39,317 nt of DNA from Microcystis novacekii Mn_MB_F_20050700_S1 (GTDB lineage Bacteria; Cyanobacteriota; Cyanobacteriia; Cyanobacteriales; Microcystaceae). Positions within the stretch are counted from its first letter, which is position 1, and each line of letters begins with the position of its first letter. The DNA is taken from NCBI GenBank assembly GCA_007096045.1, contig SFAU01000286.1:1-39317 (forward strand). The letters are read 5' to 3'. Of this stretch, positions 23,550 to 33,057 are shown one piece after another. The position numbers and the translations under genes are program-made. Under the pieces are notes generated by a model. It ran no database searches. It worked only from the letters and a program-made list of their open reading frames with translations, and was not told the origin of the DNA.

Positions 23550-24734
23550 TTAAGAATAAAAATTCGGTTCCGGGAATTTTTCATTGACAATCCAATTGCC
23601 CAGATCGCGAATTTTGTAATCCACAGGATCATGAAGGGTAAAAGTTCGTAGATTCCGCCAGTAGCGATCAAACCCGTAGGAACTCGATGTCGCCCTCGCC
23701 CCCATGACCTCGAACATTTGATTCACCACCTCTAATCCCACCCGTGTCGCCGCCACCTTGGCCACTGCGATCGCCACGGCACAGCGACCGCGCTTTTCTG
23801 CGGTGAGATGCCATTGTTCCTCCCACGCGTCCTGTAGAATTTCCGTTGCTCGATCAACCAAACCCCTGGCCGCCTCTAAATCGACCCACAGACTGCCGTA
23901 ACGATGCAGGAGATAGGGAGCTTCCGTCGCTCGCTCGACCCCGGCAGTTAGCCAAGGACGGGTTTGCTCTCTCGTGTACCGTCGTGCGGCCTCAAAAGCC
24001 CCCAGGGCAATCCCCAAGTAGATATTGGCTAGATTCAACTGGGTTAAACAGGCGCGGAAAGTGGCGAAAGGTGGCGCAGGAAAGGCTTGCGAACCGAAAA
24101 ACTCCCGGGGGTAAATCGCCACATTATGAAACGAAACACTACCACTATCGGTTTGCCGTTGACCCATATTATCCCAATCGGCGTGCAGTTCTACTCCCTG
24201 ACGCTGGGTAGGAACCACAAGAACCGATATTTTCCCCGTCTCCTGATCGATCGCCGTAACGGGTAAAATGTCAGAATCCCACGAACCGGAACAGAAGCTT
24301 TTCTTGCCTTCTAGTCGGAAAATATCGCCCTCGGCAGCGATCGCTGTCCGACGATCCAAGGGATTTAACGCATTCGCCCAAAACCAATTCTGTCGGATGG
24401 TTTCCTTGTAGTAGTATTCCCTCTGTTCGATCGTTCCGAAAAGATGGGGAACGATCACCCCAAGATGATGGTAGGAAAAAATATGAGCGATCGAGCTATC
24501 GACTTGGGCGAATTCTCGAACGATGCGGAATAAGGTAATCCAACTCTCGCCAGAACCACCGTATTCCCGGGGAATAATTAAGGTCAAAAGACCACTTTGG
24601 CGGAGGCGATCGCGCGCCAGTTTCGGGGTTCCCCCCTGATGGTCTCGCTCCACTGCATCGATGGCGAATTCCGATGCCAGAGAAACCGCGAGAGATAGAT
24701 AATAATCCGCAGACTGACTAGGGGATACTGACAT
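23550..24734 (-). CDS. Flavin-dependent monooxygenase of the acyl-CoA dehydrogenase fold (SfnB/DszC/MsuC type)
   Basis: The 394-residue protein has the acyl-CoA dehydrogenase fold: N-terminal helical domain with LIIPREYGGSGESWITLFRI near 51, the flavin-site beta domain (KSFCSGS near 145, WDNMGQRQTDSGSVSF near 188), and a C-terminal helical domain ending GFDRYWRNLRTFTLHDPVDY near 357. The HDPV.YK closing motif is typical of the SfnB/DszC/MsuC group, which use FMNH2 and oxygen on sulfur compounds and not acyl-CoA. It differs clearly from the second member at 29719-30933. A role as methanesulfinate monooxygenase (MsuC) is possible. ATG at 24734 is chosen (AAGGA nine bases before it). It is the last gene of the minus-strand series. 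Confidence 0.8.
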   Translation of the reverse strand: MSVSPSQSADYYLSLAVSLASEFAIDAVERDHQGGTPKLARDRLRQSGLLTLIIPREYGGSGESWITLFRIVREFAQVDSSIAHIFSYHHLGVIVPHLFGTIEQREYYYKETIRQNWFWANALNPLDRRTAIAAEGDIFRLEGKKSFCSGSWDSDILPVTAIDQETGKISVLVVPTQRQGVELHADWDNMGQRQTDSGSVSFHNVAIYPREFFGSQAFPAPPFATFRACLTQLNLANIYLGIALGAFEAARRYTREQTRPWLTAGVERATEAPYLLHRYGSLWVDLEAARGLVDRATEILQDAWEEQWHLTAEKRGRCAVAIAVAKVAATRVGLEVVNQMFEVMGARATSSSYGFDRYWRNLRTFTLHDPVDYKIRDLGNWIVNEKFPEPNFYS

Positions 24735-24802
24735 GAGCAAGATTCCTTAGATATATCGAATCCCCCTAAACAGGAAGGTATAGGGGGAAATTTTGTGGAT
24801 TG

Positions 24803-26368
24803 CTAGAAGGTAAATGTGGTTCTCAGTGTACCGATAATAACACTGGTATTATTACTATTTTGACCGGGGTTGATCAGCCAAAATAAGCCAGGAGTGATGG
24901 CGATATTGTCATTGATTTGATATTTGTAAAAAGCCTCGACATGGATCGGTAAATCGTTGGCATCCGTGGGATTATTCGCTTGATAGGGCTGAACGCCAAC
25001 CACGAGACCGCCCAGATTGCCATCTTTGCCCACATCGGGAAAGGCGAAACCTAGACTATAGTACCAAATGTCAGCATTTCCGGGTCCTTGGAGATTTCTA
25101 GAGTTGGTATAGCCCAGGAAACCATTAATCGCCAAGTTCGGCGTGATGGTAAAGAACCCCGACGCACCGAAGGAATCACTGATCAATGGGGTGCCAAAAG
25201 GATTATTAGCCTGCCTAGTGCCGACAATACCAAAACTACTGCCGATGTCAAATAAATCTCCCCGATTTTGGTAGGCGTGGACGTAGGTGATCCCGAAACC
25301 CGATCGAGAATCGAGCCAAGCGATTTGGGCGATCGCAGCGTATTGACCATTAAAAAGACCACTACCCGGATTGGGATCGGCATGATTCCCGGCCAGATAA
25401 CCCAAGCTGGCGATCCAGCGATCGCTCAGTTGATAGTTAAAGCCACCTCCCGCACCCCCACCGATCTGGTAAATGGGGTTGGCGGACGCAAATACGGTTA
25501 GCGCTTTTCCGCCGCCCGTACCGCTATCGAGATAGGGGTTCAGCGTCGGGATAAAATCGTAGGTGACACCATTGACCGCTCCAATATAGGCGGAAATGCG
25601 ATCGCCAATGGGAAAATAATAGGCGAGCCAACCGATATTGACATTATTGTCTAGAGAGGGGACTAGGTTAAAGGATTGAGTCGCTTCCGGAGTCCCATCC
25701 CCCAGATTAAACCGTCGGGCATTACCGGCATCTAACCTTACGTTTAACTGGTCTTTGCCCGTAAAACTGCTGACGAACCGAAGACGCGCACGATCTTGAA
25801 ACACGGTATTGCTCCCCTCGCTCGCACCTTGAAAGGCGTTGGCGACCACGAAAATCGCCTCACCCAGTAGTTTCGTGGTCGTCGAAAAGGAATGGTCTTC
25901 TAGGAAAGCAGCCCGGTTTTCTAGGTTATCCACTCTTGCCCCTAGAGATCCTAACTCGGCCTGAAATTCCTGGGCAAGGCGCTTGAGTGTATCGAGATCT
26001 CGTTGGGCGATCGAAACCCCTGCTTGCAGCGATCGCTCGATCGAGTTTAAACAAGCATTCAAACCGGCGGCAAATTCCCAACGGGTTAAGGCGCGGTCGC
26101 CCCGATAGGTGCGGTCGGGATAGCCGACAATGCAGCCATAGCGTTCCACCAACGATCGCAGTGCCTCGAACGCCCAGCCCGTCGGCGGAACATCGGCAAG
26201 TTGGGAAACAGAAGTGAGTTGCGCCATCGCCGGATCGGGATGGTTTTTCGACATATCGGTTAGCGGTAAACCCGAAGGGTCGATTTGAGCGAATGCGGGT
26301 ACGGCAAAGAAAATGCTTCCCAGTAGGAGAGAAGGTCGCGATAACCAATTACAAGAGAGAAAAACCAT
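24803..26368 (-). CDS. Outer membrane porin with SLH domain (cyanobacterial OprB/iron-uptake type)
   Basis: The 521-residue protein has a signal peptide ending AVPAFA, then one SLH domain (about 50-115: SQLADVPPTGWAFEALRSLV, VGYPDRTYRG, ALTRWEFAAGLNACL), a short coiled-coil (about 120-155) and a C-terminal beta-barrel of the OprB family ending in Phe (RTTFTF). SLH domains tether such porins to peptidoglycan. In this cluster it may pass small sulfonates or sulfones through the outer membrane, which is inferred from position only. ATG at 26368 has GAGG six bases before it; a TTG at 26386 would add six residues. It is separated from ribBA by 272 bases, the largest gap in the series, so it may have its own promoter. 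Confidence 0.87.
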   Translation of the reverse strand: MVFLSCNWLSRPSLLLGSIFFAVPAFAQIDPSGLPLTDMSKNHPDPAMAQLTSVSQLADVPPTGWAFEALRSLVERYGCIVGYPDRTYRGDRALTRWEFAAGLNACLNSIERSLQAGVSIAQRDLDTLKRLAQEFQAELGSLGARVDNLENRAAFLEDHSFSTTTKLLGEAIFVVANAFQGASEGSNTVFQDRARLRFVSSFTGKDQLNVRLDAGNARRFNLGDGTPEATQSFNLVPSLDNNVNIGWLAYYFPIGDRISAYIGAVNGVTYDFIPTLNPYLDSGTGGGKALTVFASANPIYQIGGGAGGGFNYQLSDRWIASLGYLAGNHADPNPGSGLFNGQYAAIAQIAWLDSRSGFGITYVHAYQNRGDLFDIGSSFGIVGTRQANNPFGTPLISDSFGASGFFTITPNLAINGFLGYTNSRNLQGPGNADIWYYSLGFAFPDVGKDGNLGGLVVGVQPYQANNPTDANDLPIHVEAFYKYQINDNIAITPGLFWLINPGQNSNNTSVIIGTLRTTFTF

Positions 26369-26640
26369 CGAAATCCTCACATCCAAAAAATAGAGATAGT
26401 CGGTGTTTTTTGGCCAGACGAATCCTCGGAACCGCGCTCGCTCGATTCCCGTATCTCCGGCAGCAATTGAGAAAGTCTCGTTATCCCCAGCCGGTGCTGT
26501 AGCAGAATTCCAGGGTAAAACCGCAGAATCCTAAGGCCTGGGGAATAGGAGTCCTATCTTGAGAACACGGGCAGAACTTCCGCCGCTTTGCCAACAGGCA
26601 TTCCTCTTTTTCCTCCCCCTACGCTAGAAAAGGGGAGTGA

Positions 26641-27927
26641 TTAGCTAAACGGCAACAGATGCCCTAGTTTTTCCCGCTTTGTCAGCAAATACTGTTGATT
26701 GTGGTAGTTTGGAGGCATGACGAGAGGGATTCGCTCGACAATGTTGATCCCCCAATCTCGGAGACCCTGAACTTTTTGGGGATTATTAGTTAGTAAACGG
26801 ATATCGGCTACCCCCAAATCCTTGAGAATATGCGCTCCCAGCCGATAGGTACGCCCGTCCGCCTCGAATCCTAGCCTCCTGTTGGCATCTACCGTATCTA
26901 GGCCGAGATCCTGTAGGGAGTAGGCCTTGAGCTTATTGATCAGACCGACACCCCGTCCCTCCTGTGGAAGATAGACCACAACCCCTTGTCCGGCGGTTTC
27001 GATCGATTTCAGGGCGATATGCAGTTGTTGATGACAATCACAACGGGAGGAACCGAGAACATCCCCGGTAAAACACTGGGAATGAATGCGAACCAGAGTC
27101 GTCCGATCGCCAAATTTGTCCGGATCGCCTTTGATGATCGCCGTCGCTTCCGAACCATCGAGGAGGTCGCGATAGGCGTAGATATCAAATTCGCCGAATT
27201 CCGTAGGGAGACGGGCGATCGCTTCCCGCAATACCGAGGGTTCTACCCGTTCGCGATAGCGGATCAGATCGGTGATTCGGATAATCGCTAGACCGTACTC
27301 GTCTGCGTAGCTCATCAACTCCGGTAAACGCGCCATCGAGCCGTTGGGGTTCTGGATCTCGCAGATCACTCCAGCGGGGTAGAGTCCGGCTAAACGAGCC
27401 ATATCTACCGCAGCCTCCGTATGTCCTGCCCGCTCGAAAACCCCGCCCGCTCGCGCTCGGAGCGGGAAAATATGCCCTGGACGGCTGAGATCATCGGGGG
27501 TAGTGGTGGGGGAAAGCACCACTTGGATGGTGCGGGAGCGATCGCTCGCCGAGATTCCCGTGGTAACGCCGTGGTGCGGAGCCGCATCGATACTGACGGT
27601 GAAAGCGGTTTGATGGCGATCGCCATTTTTCTCCACCATCGGCGGTAATTGCAATTCGTCTAGGCGATCGCCAGTCATAGCCAGACAGATCAACCCCCGG
27701 GCCCGGGTAGCCATGAAATTAATCATCGTCGGTGTGGCAAACTCGGCGGCGCAGATTAAATCCCCCTCGTTCTCTCGTTTTTCATCGTCCACGACGACGA
27801 TGGCTTGTCCAGATCGTAGGGCATCGAGGGCCCGATCGACTGGGGCAAACTTCGGTTCGACCGGGTTCCGTCGTGCCAGGGTGATGATTCGAGAGGAAGA
27901 GGCAATCGATAGGGTAGGCTCGCTCAT
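26641..27927 (-). CDS. ribBA: Bifunctional riboflavin enzyme RibBA (DHBP synthase / GTP cyclohydrolase II)
   Basis: The N-terminal half is 3,4-dihydroxy-2-butanone-4-phosphate synthase: [17 protein letters not shown] near 47, [15 protein letters not shown] near 145, [16 protein letters not shown] near 165. The C-terminal half is GTP cyclohydrolase II with the zinc site [18 protein letters not shown] near 283-300 and [20 protein letters not shown] near 318. At 428 residues it is the bacterial-type short form; typical cyanobacterial housekeeping RibBA is longer, from memory. It lies inside a series of FMN-dependent sulfur genes, 37 bases after ssuE, so it probably boosts flavin supply for the monooxygenases. 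Both active sites look intact. Confidence 0.9.
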   Translation of the reverse strand: MSEPTLSIASSSRIITLARRNPVEPKFAPVDRALDALRSGQAIVVVDDEKRENEGDLICAAEFATPTMINFMATRARGLICLAMTGDRLDELQLPPMVEKNGDRHQTAFTVSIDAAPHHGVTTGISASDRSRTIQVVLSPTTTPDDLSRPGHIFPLRARAGGVFERAGHTEAAVDMARLAGLYPAGVICEIQNPNGSMARLPELMSYADEYGLAIIRITDLIRYRERVEPSVLREAIARLPTEFGEFDIYAYRDLLDGSEATAIIKGDPDKFGDRTTLVRIHSQCFTGDVLGSSRCDCHQQLHIALKSIETAGQGVVVYLPQEGRGVGLINKLKAYSLQDLGLDTVDANRRLGFEADGRTYRLGAHILKDLGVADIRLLTNNPQKVQGLRDWGINIVERIPLVMPPNYHNQQYLLTKREKLGHLLPFS

Positions 27928-27964
27928 AAAAATAGTTCAGAGGAATCTTGACAAGCTGACACTT

Positions 27965-28546
27965 TTATGTATGTACGGGCAGGGGGGTAGGGGTTTTTTC
28001 CTTCGTGGCCGCTCGATGTAGGTTCACCGCAACGACGAAATCCCGTACCGCCTCTTGGGTTCTTTGCCCGATCTCCTCATCGGGTTGGAGTTGGCCAGAG
28101 GCCTGGAATTGCAATTGTTTATCGATCGCATAAATACCGCCGAGAATGTGACGCGCCTTCAGTTCCGAGAGAACCGGCTTGAGGGCATAATCGATCGCCA
28201 GTAGATGAGCGATCGTGCCGCCAGTGGCGATCGGCAGCACCACTTTGTTGGCGAACGCCCCCTGGGGCAGTAAATCCAAGAAAGCTTTCAGCAGTCCGGT
28301 GTAGGCGGCCTTGTAGATCGGGGTGGCCACTATAATCCCGTCGGCCTGTGCTAGTAAAGCTTTTATCGGTTCTAGGGCCGGACTATCGTAGCGTCCGTAG
28401 ATGAGGTCTTCTGGCGAGAAGTCCCGCACGGCGATTGTATCGGTATGAAATCCCTCTTTTTCTAGGAGTTCGTTGACGTATTGAACGAATCCGTAGGTTT
28501 TAGAAGGAGCGGTGGGATTGCCAGCGATCGAGAGAATATTCGCCAT
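27965..28546 (-). CDS. ssuE: NAD(P)H-dependent FMN reductase (SsuE/MsuE family)
   Basis: The 193-residue flavodoxin-like protein supplies FMNH2 to two-component monooxygenases. Family blocks are ILSIAGNPTAPSKTYGFVQY at the start, VATPIYKAAYTGLLKAFLDL near 75-94, then NKVVLPIATGGTIAHLLAID near 100-119 and HILGGIYAIDKQL near 133. These match SsuE and MsuE. Start ATG at 28546 has GGAG eight bases upstream. It lies between a membrane protein and ribBA in one co-directional series and would serve SfnG, SsuD, the second LLM enzyme and the SfnB-type enzymes. Confidence 0.9.
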   Translation of the reverse strand: MANILSIAGNPTAPSKTYGFVQYVNELLEKEGFHTDTIAVRDFSPEDLIYGRYDSPALEPIKALLAQADGIIVATPIYKAAYTGLLKAFLDLLPQGAFANKVVLPIATGGTIAHLLAIDYALKPVLSELKARHILGGIYAIDKQLQFQASGQLQPDEEIGQRTQEAVRDFVVAVNLHRAATKEKTPTPLPVHT

Positions 28547-28593
28547 CGTAAATCTCCTAGATTGGTAATAATGGGTAATAACGGTCTCGCGGA

Positions 28594-29640
28594 TCAGGAA
28601 CGAGATACGGCTTCGGCAGGGCGATCAGCGGTTATCTCGGCGCGACTTTGCCAGAGTCCGATACCGTCGTACAATCCCGGGGCCATGAGGAACACCTGCA
28701 CCCAGAGAATATCGAACCACCAGTACAGTCCCGGTCGGATATTGGCCCGACCGAAGAGGACTTCTGTTGCGGCGTAAAGAATCAGCGAGATGACCAAACT
28801 AATCACCGATGTAATGATTCCCTTGGCCGGTTGGGCAAGTCCTTGAAAGGGCCAGAGATTGAATTGCCAGAGTAAACCCAAACCCACCGTTGTCCAGATG
28901 GCGGCGAAGGTCGGCCCGGTCGCCGTGGTGAATAAATCCATCCCCGCCAGCCGGAGAAAAAACGCCATCAGGAGGGTGAGAAATAATACCGCCCCCGTAT
29001 GGAGAAAGCCCAGACGCGGCATGGTTAGGCCCAGTTGAGCGAGGGGCCAGCGCTCGAAAAAACTACCGAATACCGTGGAGAGGGGATACCAGTACCAAGG
29101 AATATAGAACGGTTTTAATCCCCAGATCTGCGGTAGAAAAGTGAGGGCGGGAGCGACCATAAAAACGGCAAAAAAGATGTTGAGAAATCCACTGGTGGGA
29201 TGTCGGTCTTGGAGTTCTTCGGAAGCCACGATCGTGTTATCGAAAAAGAACAGACTGGCACAGGCGGCAACAATCGCGGTTTGTCCCCACAAACCTACGG
29301 GGGTATCGGTGAGACGGGCGGGGGTGAAGATAAATTTCCACGCTTCTCCAGTGAGATAGACCAACAGCAGCAAGATCGCTAAATTAAAGGTTCCCCGTCC
29401 GAAGCGATGGGAAAAAAATCGAGAACCCGGATAGCCATTTAGGGAAAAACCCAGATGCCACCACCAGACAAAACAGAGGGTGATATAAACTAATTTTTCG
29501 TTTACATCTAGAGCGAATACGCCCGTGAAGATCAGTTCAAAAACCAGACTGACCACAGCGATAATGCCGATGAACAAGAGTCCCTTAAAGGGTTGATTTT
29601 TCCAGATATTCCGTTTCTGGAGCGGATGGGCAACACTCAT
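28594..29640 (-). CDS. Multi-pass membrane protein of unknown function in the sulfur cluster
   Basis: The 348-residue protein has about eight hydrophobic helices, for example LLFIGIIAVVSLVFELIF (21-38), LVYITLCFVWWWHLGF (51-66), FNLAILLLLVYLT, FNIFFAVFMVAPALTF and a late ITSVISLVISLILYAAT. Aromatic-rich segments (WYWYPLS, WWHLGF) are prominent. I do not recognise a family. It is fixed in position between the SfnB-type gene and ssuE, so it could be a permease or a membrane redox partner; neither can be shown. No signal peptide, no Fe-S or heme motifs were seen. Confidence 0.75.
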   Translation of the reverse strand: MSVAHPLQKRNIWKNQPFKGLLFIGIIAVVSLVFELIFTGVFALDVNEKLVYITLCFVWWWHLGFSLNGYPGSRFFSHRFGRGTFNLAILLLLVYLTGEAWKFIFTPARLTDTPVGLWGQTAIVAACASLFFFDNTIVASEELQDRHPTSGFLNIFFAVFMVAPALTFLPQIWGLKPFYIPWYWYPLSTVFGSFFERWPLAQLGLTMPRLGFLHTGAVLFLTLLMAFFLRLAGMDLFTTATGPTFAAIWTTVGLGLLWQFNLWPFQGLAQPAKGIITSVISLVISLILYAATEVLFGRANIRPGLYWWFDILWVQVFLMAPGLYDGIGLWQSRAEITADRPAEAVSRS

Positions 29641-29718
29641 ATTTCCTCTACAGTAGTGTGACCGATCGAAGGTAGAAATCAGGAGGAGAGGGAGGGCGCT
29701 TCCCTTACTCCTGCGGAC

Positions 29719-30933
29719 TTATAGCCAAGGATGGCGGGGCGGGTTGACACCGTTGAGGAAGTAATTGCCGATCGCATAGTATTTCCAGCGCACCGGGTCG
29801 TGGAGGGTGTGGGCGCGGGCATTGCGCCAGTGGCGATCATAGTTAAATTCCTCTAGGGTGGACTTCGTGCCAGCCAGTTCAAAGAGTTTATTGGTGGCCA
29901 GTAGGGAGGCTTCCGTGGCGAGTGCTTTGGCCTCGGCGACGGCGATCGAGGATGCCACTACTTTCGCCTCCTCTAACCCGGATTCATAGGCCGCGTCGAT
30001 AAATTCCCCGGCCCGCCGTAGTAGGGCTGCCGCCGCGTGGATCTGTAGGATCACGTTGCCCAGATTGTAGAGAGTCAGGGGATCTTCAAAACCCTTCTCC
30101 TGGTTACTATCCACCCAGGGACGGGTATGGTTGCGGACGAAATACAGGGTATCCCGCAGGGCGGCCTTGGCGATGCCCACGTCTACCGCCGCTTGGATAA
30201 TCTGTGCCACCGCACCCATCGGGGTCGCCCGTTCAAAAGCTAGATAGTGAGGGATGACGTGTTCCGGTTTCACCCGGACATTGTCGAGAATCGTCGTGCC
30301 GCTCGCGGTGGTGCGTTGACCGAAACTCGTCCAATCATCGAGCAGAGTCAAGCCTTCCGCGTCCCGTTCCACAAAGGCGACGATCGTATTGCCGTTCTCA
30401 TCGGCGGCGATCGTGGGAATCCAATCGGCCAGCAGGGCGCCGGCGGAGTAATACTTGCGTCCGTTGAGAACGTAGCCATCGCCCGAGCCAGTTAATTTGG
30501 TTTGCACGTCCGTCACTGACTTGGTGCCGATCTCCGAGAAGGCGTTCCCAAACCGTTTGCCTTGCAGTACCAAGTCAAAGAAAAATCGCTTCTGTTCCTC
30601 CGTACCGTCGAGCCGGATCGCTTCCACCATATAGAGGTGATTCTGGGGAATCTGTCCCAAACTAGAATCCGCCTCGGCAATAATGGCGATCACTTGCGCT
30701 AGGGTGGCGTAGGATACGCCCGCACCCCCGTATTCCTTGGGAACGATGATCCCCCATAGCCCGCTTCGCGAGAATTTTTTTACCTCCTCCACCGGTAGAC
30801 GGCGTTCGCGATCGCGGAGGGAATCCTCTTGGAGAAATTCTGCGGCCAGTTCTTTAGCCACAGCGATCGCTTCTTGATCGTCTTGAATCACATGGGCGGT
30901 CGGTTCCGTTTCAACATTTACTAACGTGGTCAT
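29719..30933 (-). CDS. SfnB-family flavin monooxygenase (acyl-CoA dehydrogenase fold)
   Basis: The 404-residue protein shows VPKEYGGAGVSYATLAQVIA near 64, KYYSAGALLADWIPTIAAD near 161, WTSFGQRTTASGTTILDN near 198 and the closing FNYDRHWRNARAHTLHDPVR near 370. This is the SfnB set of motifs, with HDPV.WKY as in SfnB/DszC. SfnB is associated with dimethylsulfone use and is regulated with sfnG in Pseudomonas. A GGAG lies nine bases before the ATG. It is one of two such enzymes in the cluster, so one may take the role of MsuC. It follows the small membrane protein with a 40-base gap. Confidence 0.87.
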   Translation of the reverse strand: MTTLVNVETEPTAHVIQDDQEAIAVAKELAAEFLQEDSLRDRERRLPVEEVKKFSRSGLWGIIVPKEYGGAGVSYATLAQVIAIIAEADSSLGQIPQNHLYMVEAIRLDGTEEQKRFFFDLVLQGKRFGNAFSEIGTKSVTDVQTKLTGSGDGYVLNGRKYYSAGALLADWIPTIAADENGNTIVAFVERDAEGLTLLDDWTSFGQRTTASGTTILDNVRVKPEHVIPHYLAFERATPMGAVAQIIQAAVDVGIAKAALRDTLYFVRNHTRPWVDSNQEKGFEDPLTLYNLGNVILQIHAAAALLRRAGEFIDAAYESGLEEAKVVASSIAVAEAKALATEASLLATNKLFELAGTKSTLEEFNYDRHWRNARAHTLHDPVRWKYYAIGNYFLNGVNPPRHPWL

Positions 30934-30973
30934 GGTTACTACTCCTAGACTGTGAGATAGAGTGGCCTAGCTT

Positions 30974-31489
30974 TTAATGCAGAGAGCGAGAGGACTGATA
31001 TCTCGCCCTACGGGCCAAAACTTGCCGGTATTTCTGGATATCGCGGTTCATGGCGAAAATGGGAACGAGAGGGCCGAGCAAACAGACGAGCGGGCCGATA
31101 TACAAGAACCGACCGCCGAATCCGTAGGAAGTAATGATCAGAGCCGAACCGATAATCCAACCGAAGGCTCCAGAGAGTAAGGCATGGTTTTCCTGGCTCC
31201 CTTCTAGATTCCCCTCTTGTTCCTCATCTTCGAGTCCATAGGTTGCCGAAGCGTAGGTCAACACGAGATACATTCCCCGCAGAAAGAAAATCGTCATGAT
31301 AGCGGCAATAACACCGGCGATAATGGTGGTCGGGGAATAGGGATTTTGAGTTAGGGAAGGACTAGGGAGACTTTGGGCGGGAACCGCTCCGGCATAGAAA
31401 ACCGTGAGCATCGTGCCGCCCAGGAAATAGCCGAGCCGCTTCGCCCAAGTCCGCAAGGAGGGCGGTATCATCTGCAAGAGACTATTCAT
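30974..31489 (-). CDS. Small membrane protein next to the SSS symporter
   Basis: The 171-residue protein has an N-terminal hydrophobic segment (about 18-36, LGYFLGGTMLTVFYAGAV), one at about 52-77 (TIIAGVIAAIMTIFFLRGMYL) and two at about 105-145 (FGWIIGSALIITSYGFGG, IGPLVCLLGPLVPIF), then a basic tail. It starts 20 bases after the symporter gene ends. I trimmed a longer frame that extended into the symporter gene. It may be an accessory subunit of the symporter, comparable to small partner proteins of other SSS transporters; inference only. Confidence 0.7.
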   Translation of the reverse strand: MNSLLQMIPPSLRTWAKRLGYFLGGTMLTVFYAGAVPAQSLPSPSLTQNPYSPTTIIAGVIAAIMTIFFLRGMYLVLTYASATYGLEDEEQEGNLEGSQENHALLSGAFGWIIGSALIITSYGFGGRFLYIGPLVCLLGPLVPIFAMNRDIQKYRQVLARRARYQSSRSLH

Positions 31490-31509
31490 GATCGTGATTC
31501 TGTGAAAAC

Positions 31510-33018
31510 TTATCGCAGCGCAACAGAAGAAGTGTCCGGTATCTCGGATAGATCCTGTGCCTGACGTAGTTGGGTGTAATCGAAGCGTCGGGAATTGGTC
31601 AAGGCAATCACAATGGGGACGATCGCGCTGACTGCGACTACCGTATAGGTACCGATCTCCTCGCCGAACTTGGCGAGGGCGAAAACCCCGGCAATCAGAC
31701 CGATGATCGTCCCGGCGGTAAAGGCCGTGGCATTCATTCGCGACCAGACGATCGACAGTACCAGGGGTACGAGAACGGCGGCGCGGATGATGGAAGTCCC
31801 CAGTACCAGCGTCACCAGATCGATTCCCGATAGCACCACCGCCACCGAAATTCCCGCCGCTAAGACCATCGAAAACCGCGTCCAAGCGAAGAGGGAGCGA
31901 TCGGAAATATCGGGGAACAGGGGCTTGATCACATCCACCGCAGAAACCGAACTAACCGCCGCCAATGTGCCGTCACAGGTGGAATAGCAGGCCGACAGCA
32001 CAATGATCACGAACAGGTAGATCACCCAATCGGGCAAGCCTAAATGGGAAATCAAAAAAGGACCCAATGCGGCAGGATCACCACCAAGATCCCGGGCCAG
32101 ATCCACCTTGAGCGCGATGCCCACCAGCCCTACCACCCCTAGACAGAGGGCGACCACATAGTAGAGTCCCCCACCCCAGAAAAAGGTTTTGCCTAATTCC
32201 CGTTCTTTGATCCCCCAGGCCACCTGCCAGAATTCCTGTCCGGCGATCGTGGCGGTAATCAGCGCCAGGGCGAAGGTTAAGCCGAAATTCTGGAAGGCAT
32301 CCGGTCGCGTCACCGAAAGAAGTTCGCCGCCCTGACTCTGTACGGTGTGCCACACGGCTTCCGCCCCTCCCACCTGGCCTAAGACCGCTGTGGTGACCAG
32401 GACAGAGGGAACCATAATCAGCAGACACATCAAGGTAGAAGTAGCCATGGATGCCCAGAGTCCCCCTAAACTGATGTACAGGAGAATGACGATCGAGGAG
32501 ATGGTTGCGACTACCCCCTCCGGAAGACCGAAGATCGTGGCCACCATCAGGGATGCTCCCTTGAGATTCACCGTGACAATTTGGATCGCCCCGAAGAGGA
32601 TACCAGCGACTACGACCACGCGAGCCAATTTTGCTCCTGCGTAACGAGCGGAGATAAACTCGCTGATGGTATAACCGTGGGGCATCAATCGCCGTAACTT
32701 TTTGGCAAAGGGAATCACGGCAATGACCGCTGCACCATTGGGGACGGTAAACCAAAATAAGCCCGATAATCCGTACTTAAAGGTGACTCCGATCGGCAGT
32801 AAAATCCCGATCACCCAAGTCCAGACGGAAAGCAAGCCGGCAATCCCGAATCCTAAACCCAGCTTGCGACCGGCAATCACAAAATCGTGGGTGTTTTTTA
32901 CCAGTTTCCACTTAGCGTAGTAGGAAACAATCAACATAGCCAGACCTAACGCGATCAGGGTGACAATTCCCTCGATCGGTCCAAGTAGAGCTGCCTTAGC
33001 GAGACTAATCCCTTCCAT
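31510..33018 (-). CDS. Sodium:solute symporter (SSS) family transporter
   Basis: The 502-residue protein has 12-13 hydrophobic helices. Family blocks include FVIAGRKLGLGFGIAGLLSV near 46-65, MPHGYTISEFISARYAG near 112, ATIAGQEFWQVAWGIKE near 258-274 and SACYSTCDGTLAAVSSVSA near 345-363, the last corresponding to the sodium-site helix S.(L/Y)ST..S. It belongs to the urea/choline-like branch, but the substrate is not readable. Its place between sfnG and the SfnB gene suggests import of a sulfur compound, with no ABC transporter in the window. Confidence 0.85.
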   Translation of the reverse strand: MEGISLAKAALLGPIEGIVTLIALGLAMLIVSYYAKWKLVKNTHDFVIAGRKLGLGFGIAGLLSVWTWVIGILLPIGVTFKYGLSGLFWFTVPNGAAVIAVIPFAKKLRRLMPHGYTISEFISARYAGAKLARVVVVAGILFGAIQIVTVNLKGASLMVATIFGLPEGVVATISSIVILLYISLGGLWASMATSTLMCLLIMVPSVLVTTAVLGQVGGAEAVWHTVQSQGGELLSVTRPDAFQNFGLTFALALITATIAGQEFWQVAWGIKERELGKTFFWGGGLYYVVALCLGVVGLVGIALKVDLARDLGGDPAALGPFLISHLGLPDWVIYLFVIIVLSACYSTCDGTLAAVSSVSAVDVIKPLFPDISDRSLFAWTRFSMVLAAGISVAVVLSGIDLVTLVLGTSIIRAAVLVPLVLSIVWSRMNATAFTAGTIIGLIAGVFALAKFGEEIGTYTVVAVSAIVPIVIALTNSRRFDYTQLRQAQDLSEIPDTSSVALR

Positions 33019-33057
33019 TACGATTTGATTTTTTCCTTGTGTATTTCTTTCTTTCGC

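Noticed and set aside
31490-31885. Extended N-terminus of the small membrane protein reading into the symporter gene
   Set aside because: The extension is a frame shadow of the symporter with unnatural composition; the ATG at 31489 gives a sensible membrane protein.
32078-32755. Second minus-strand frame inside the symporter gene
   Set aside because: It is an overlapping frame rich in Arg, Gly and Ser with no domain; the symporter frame is clear.
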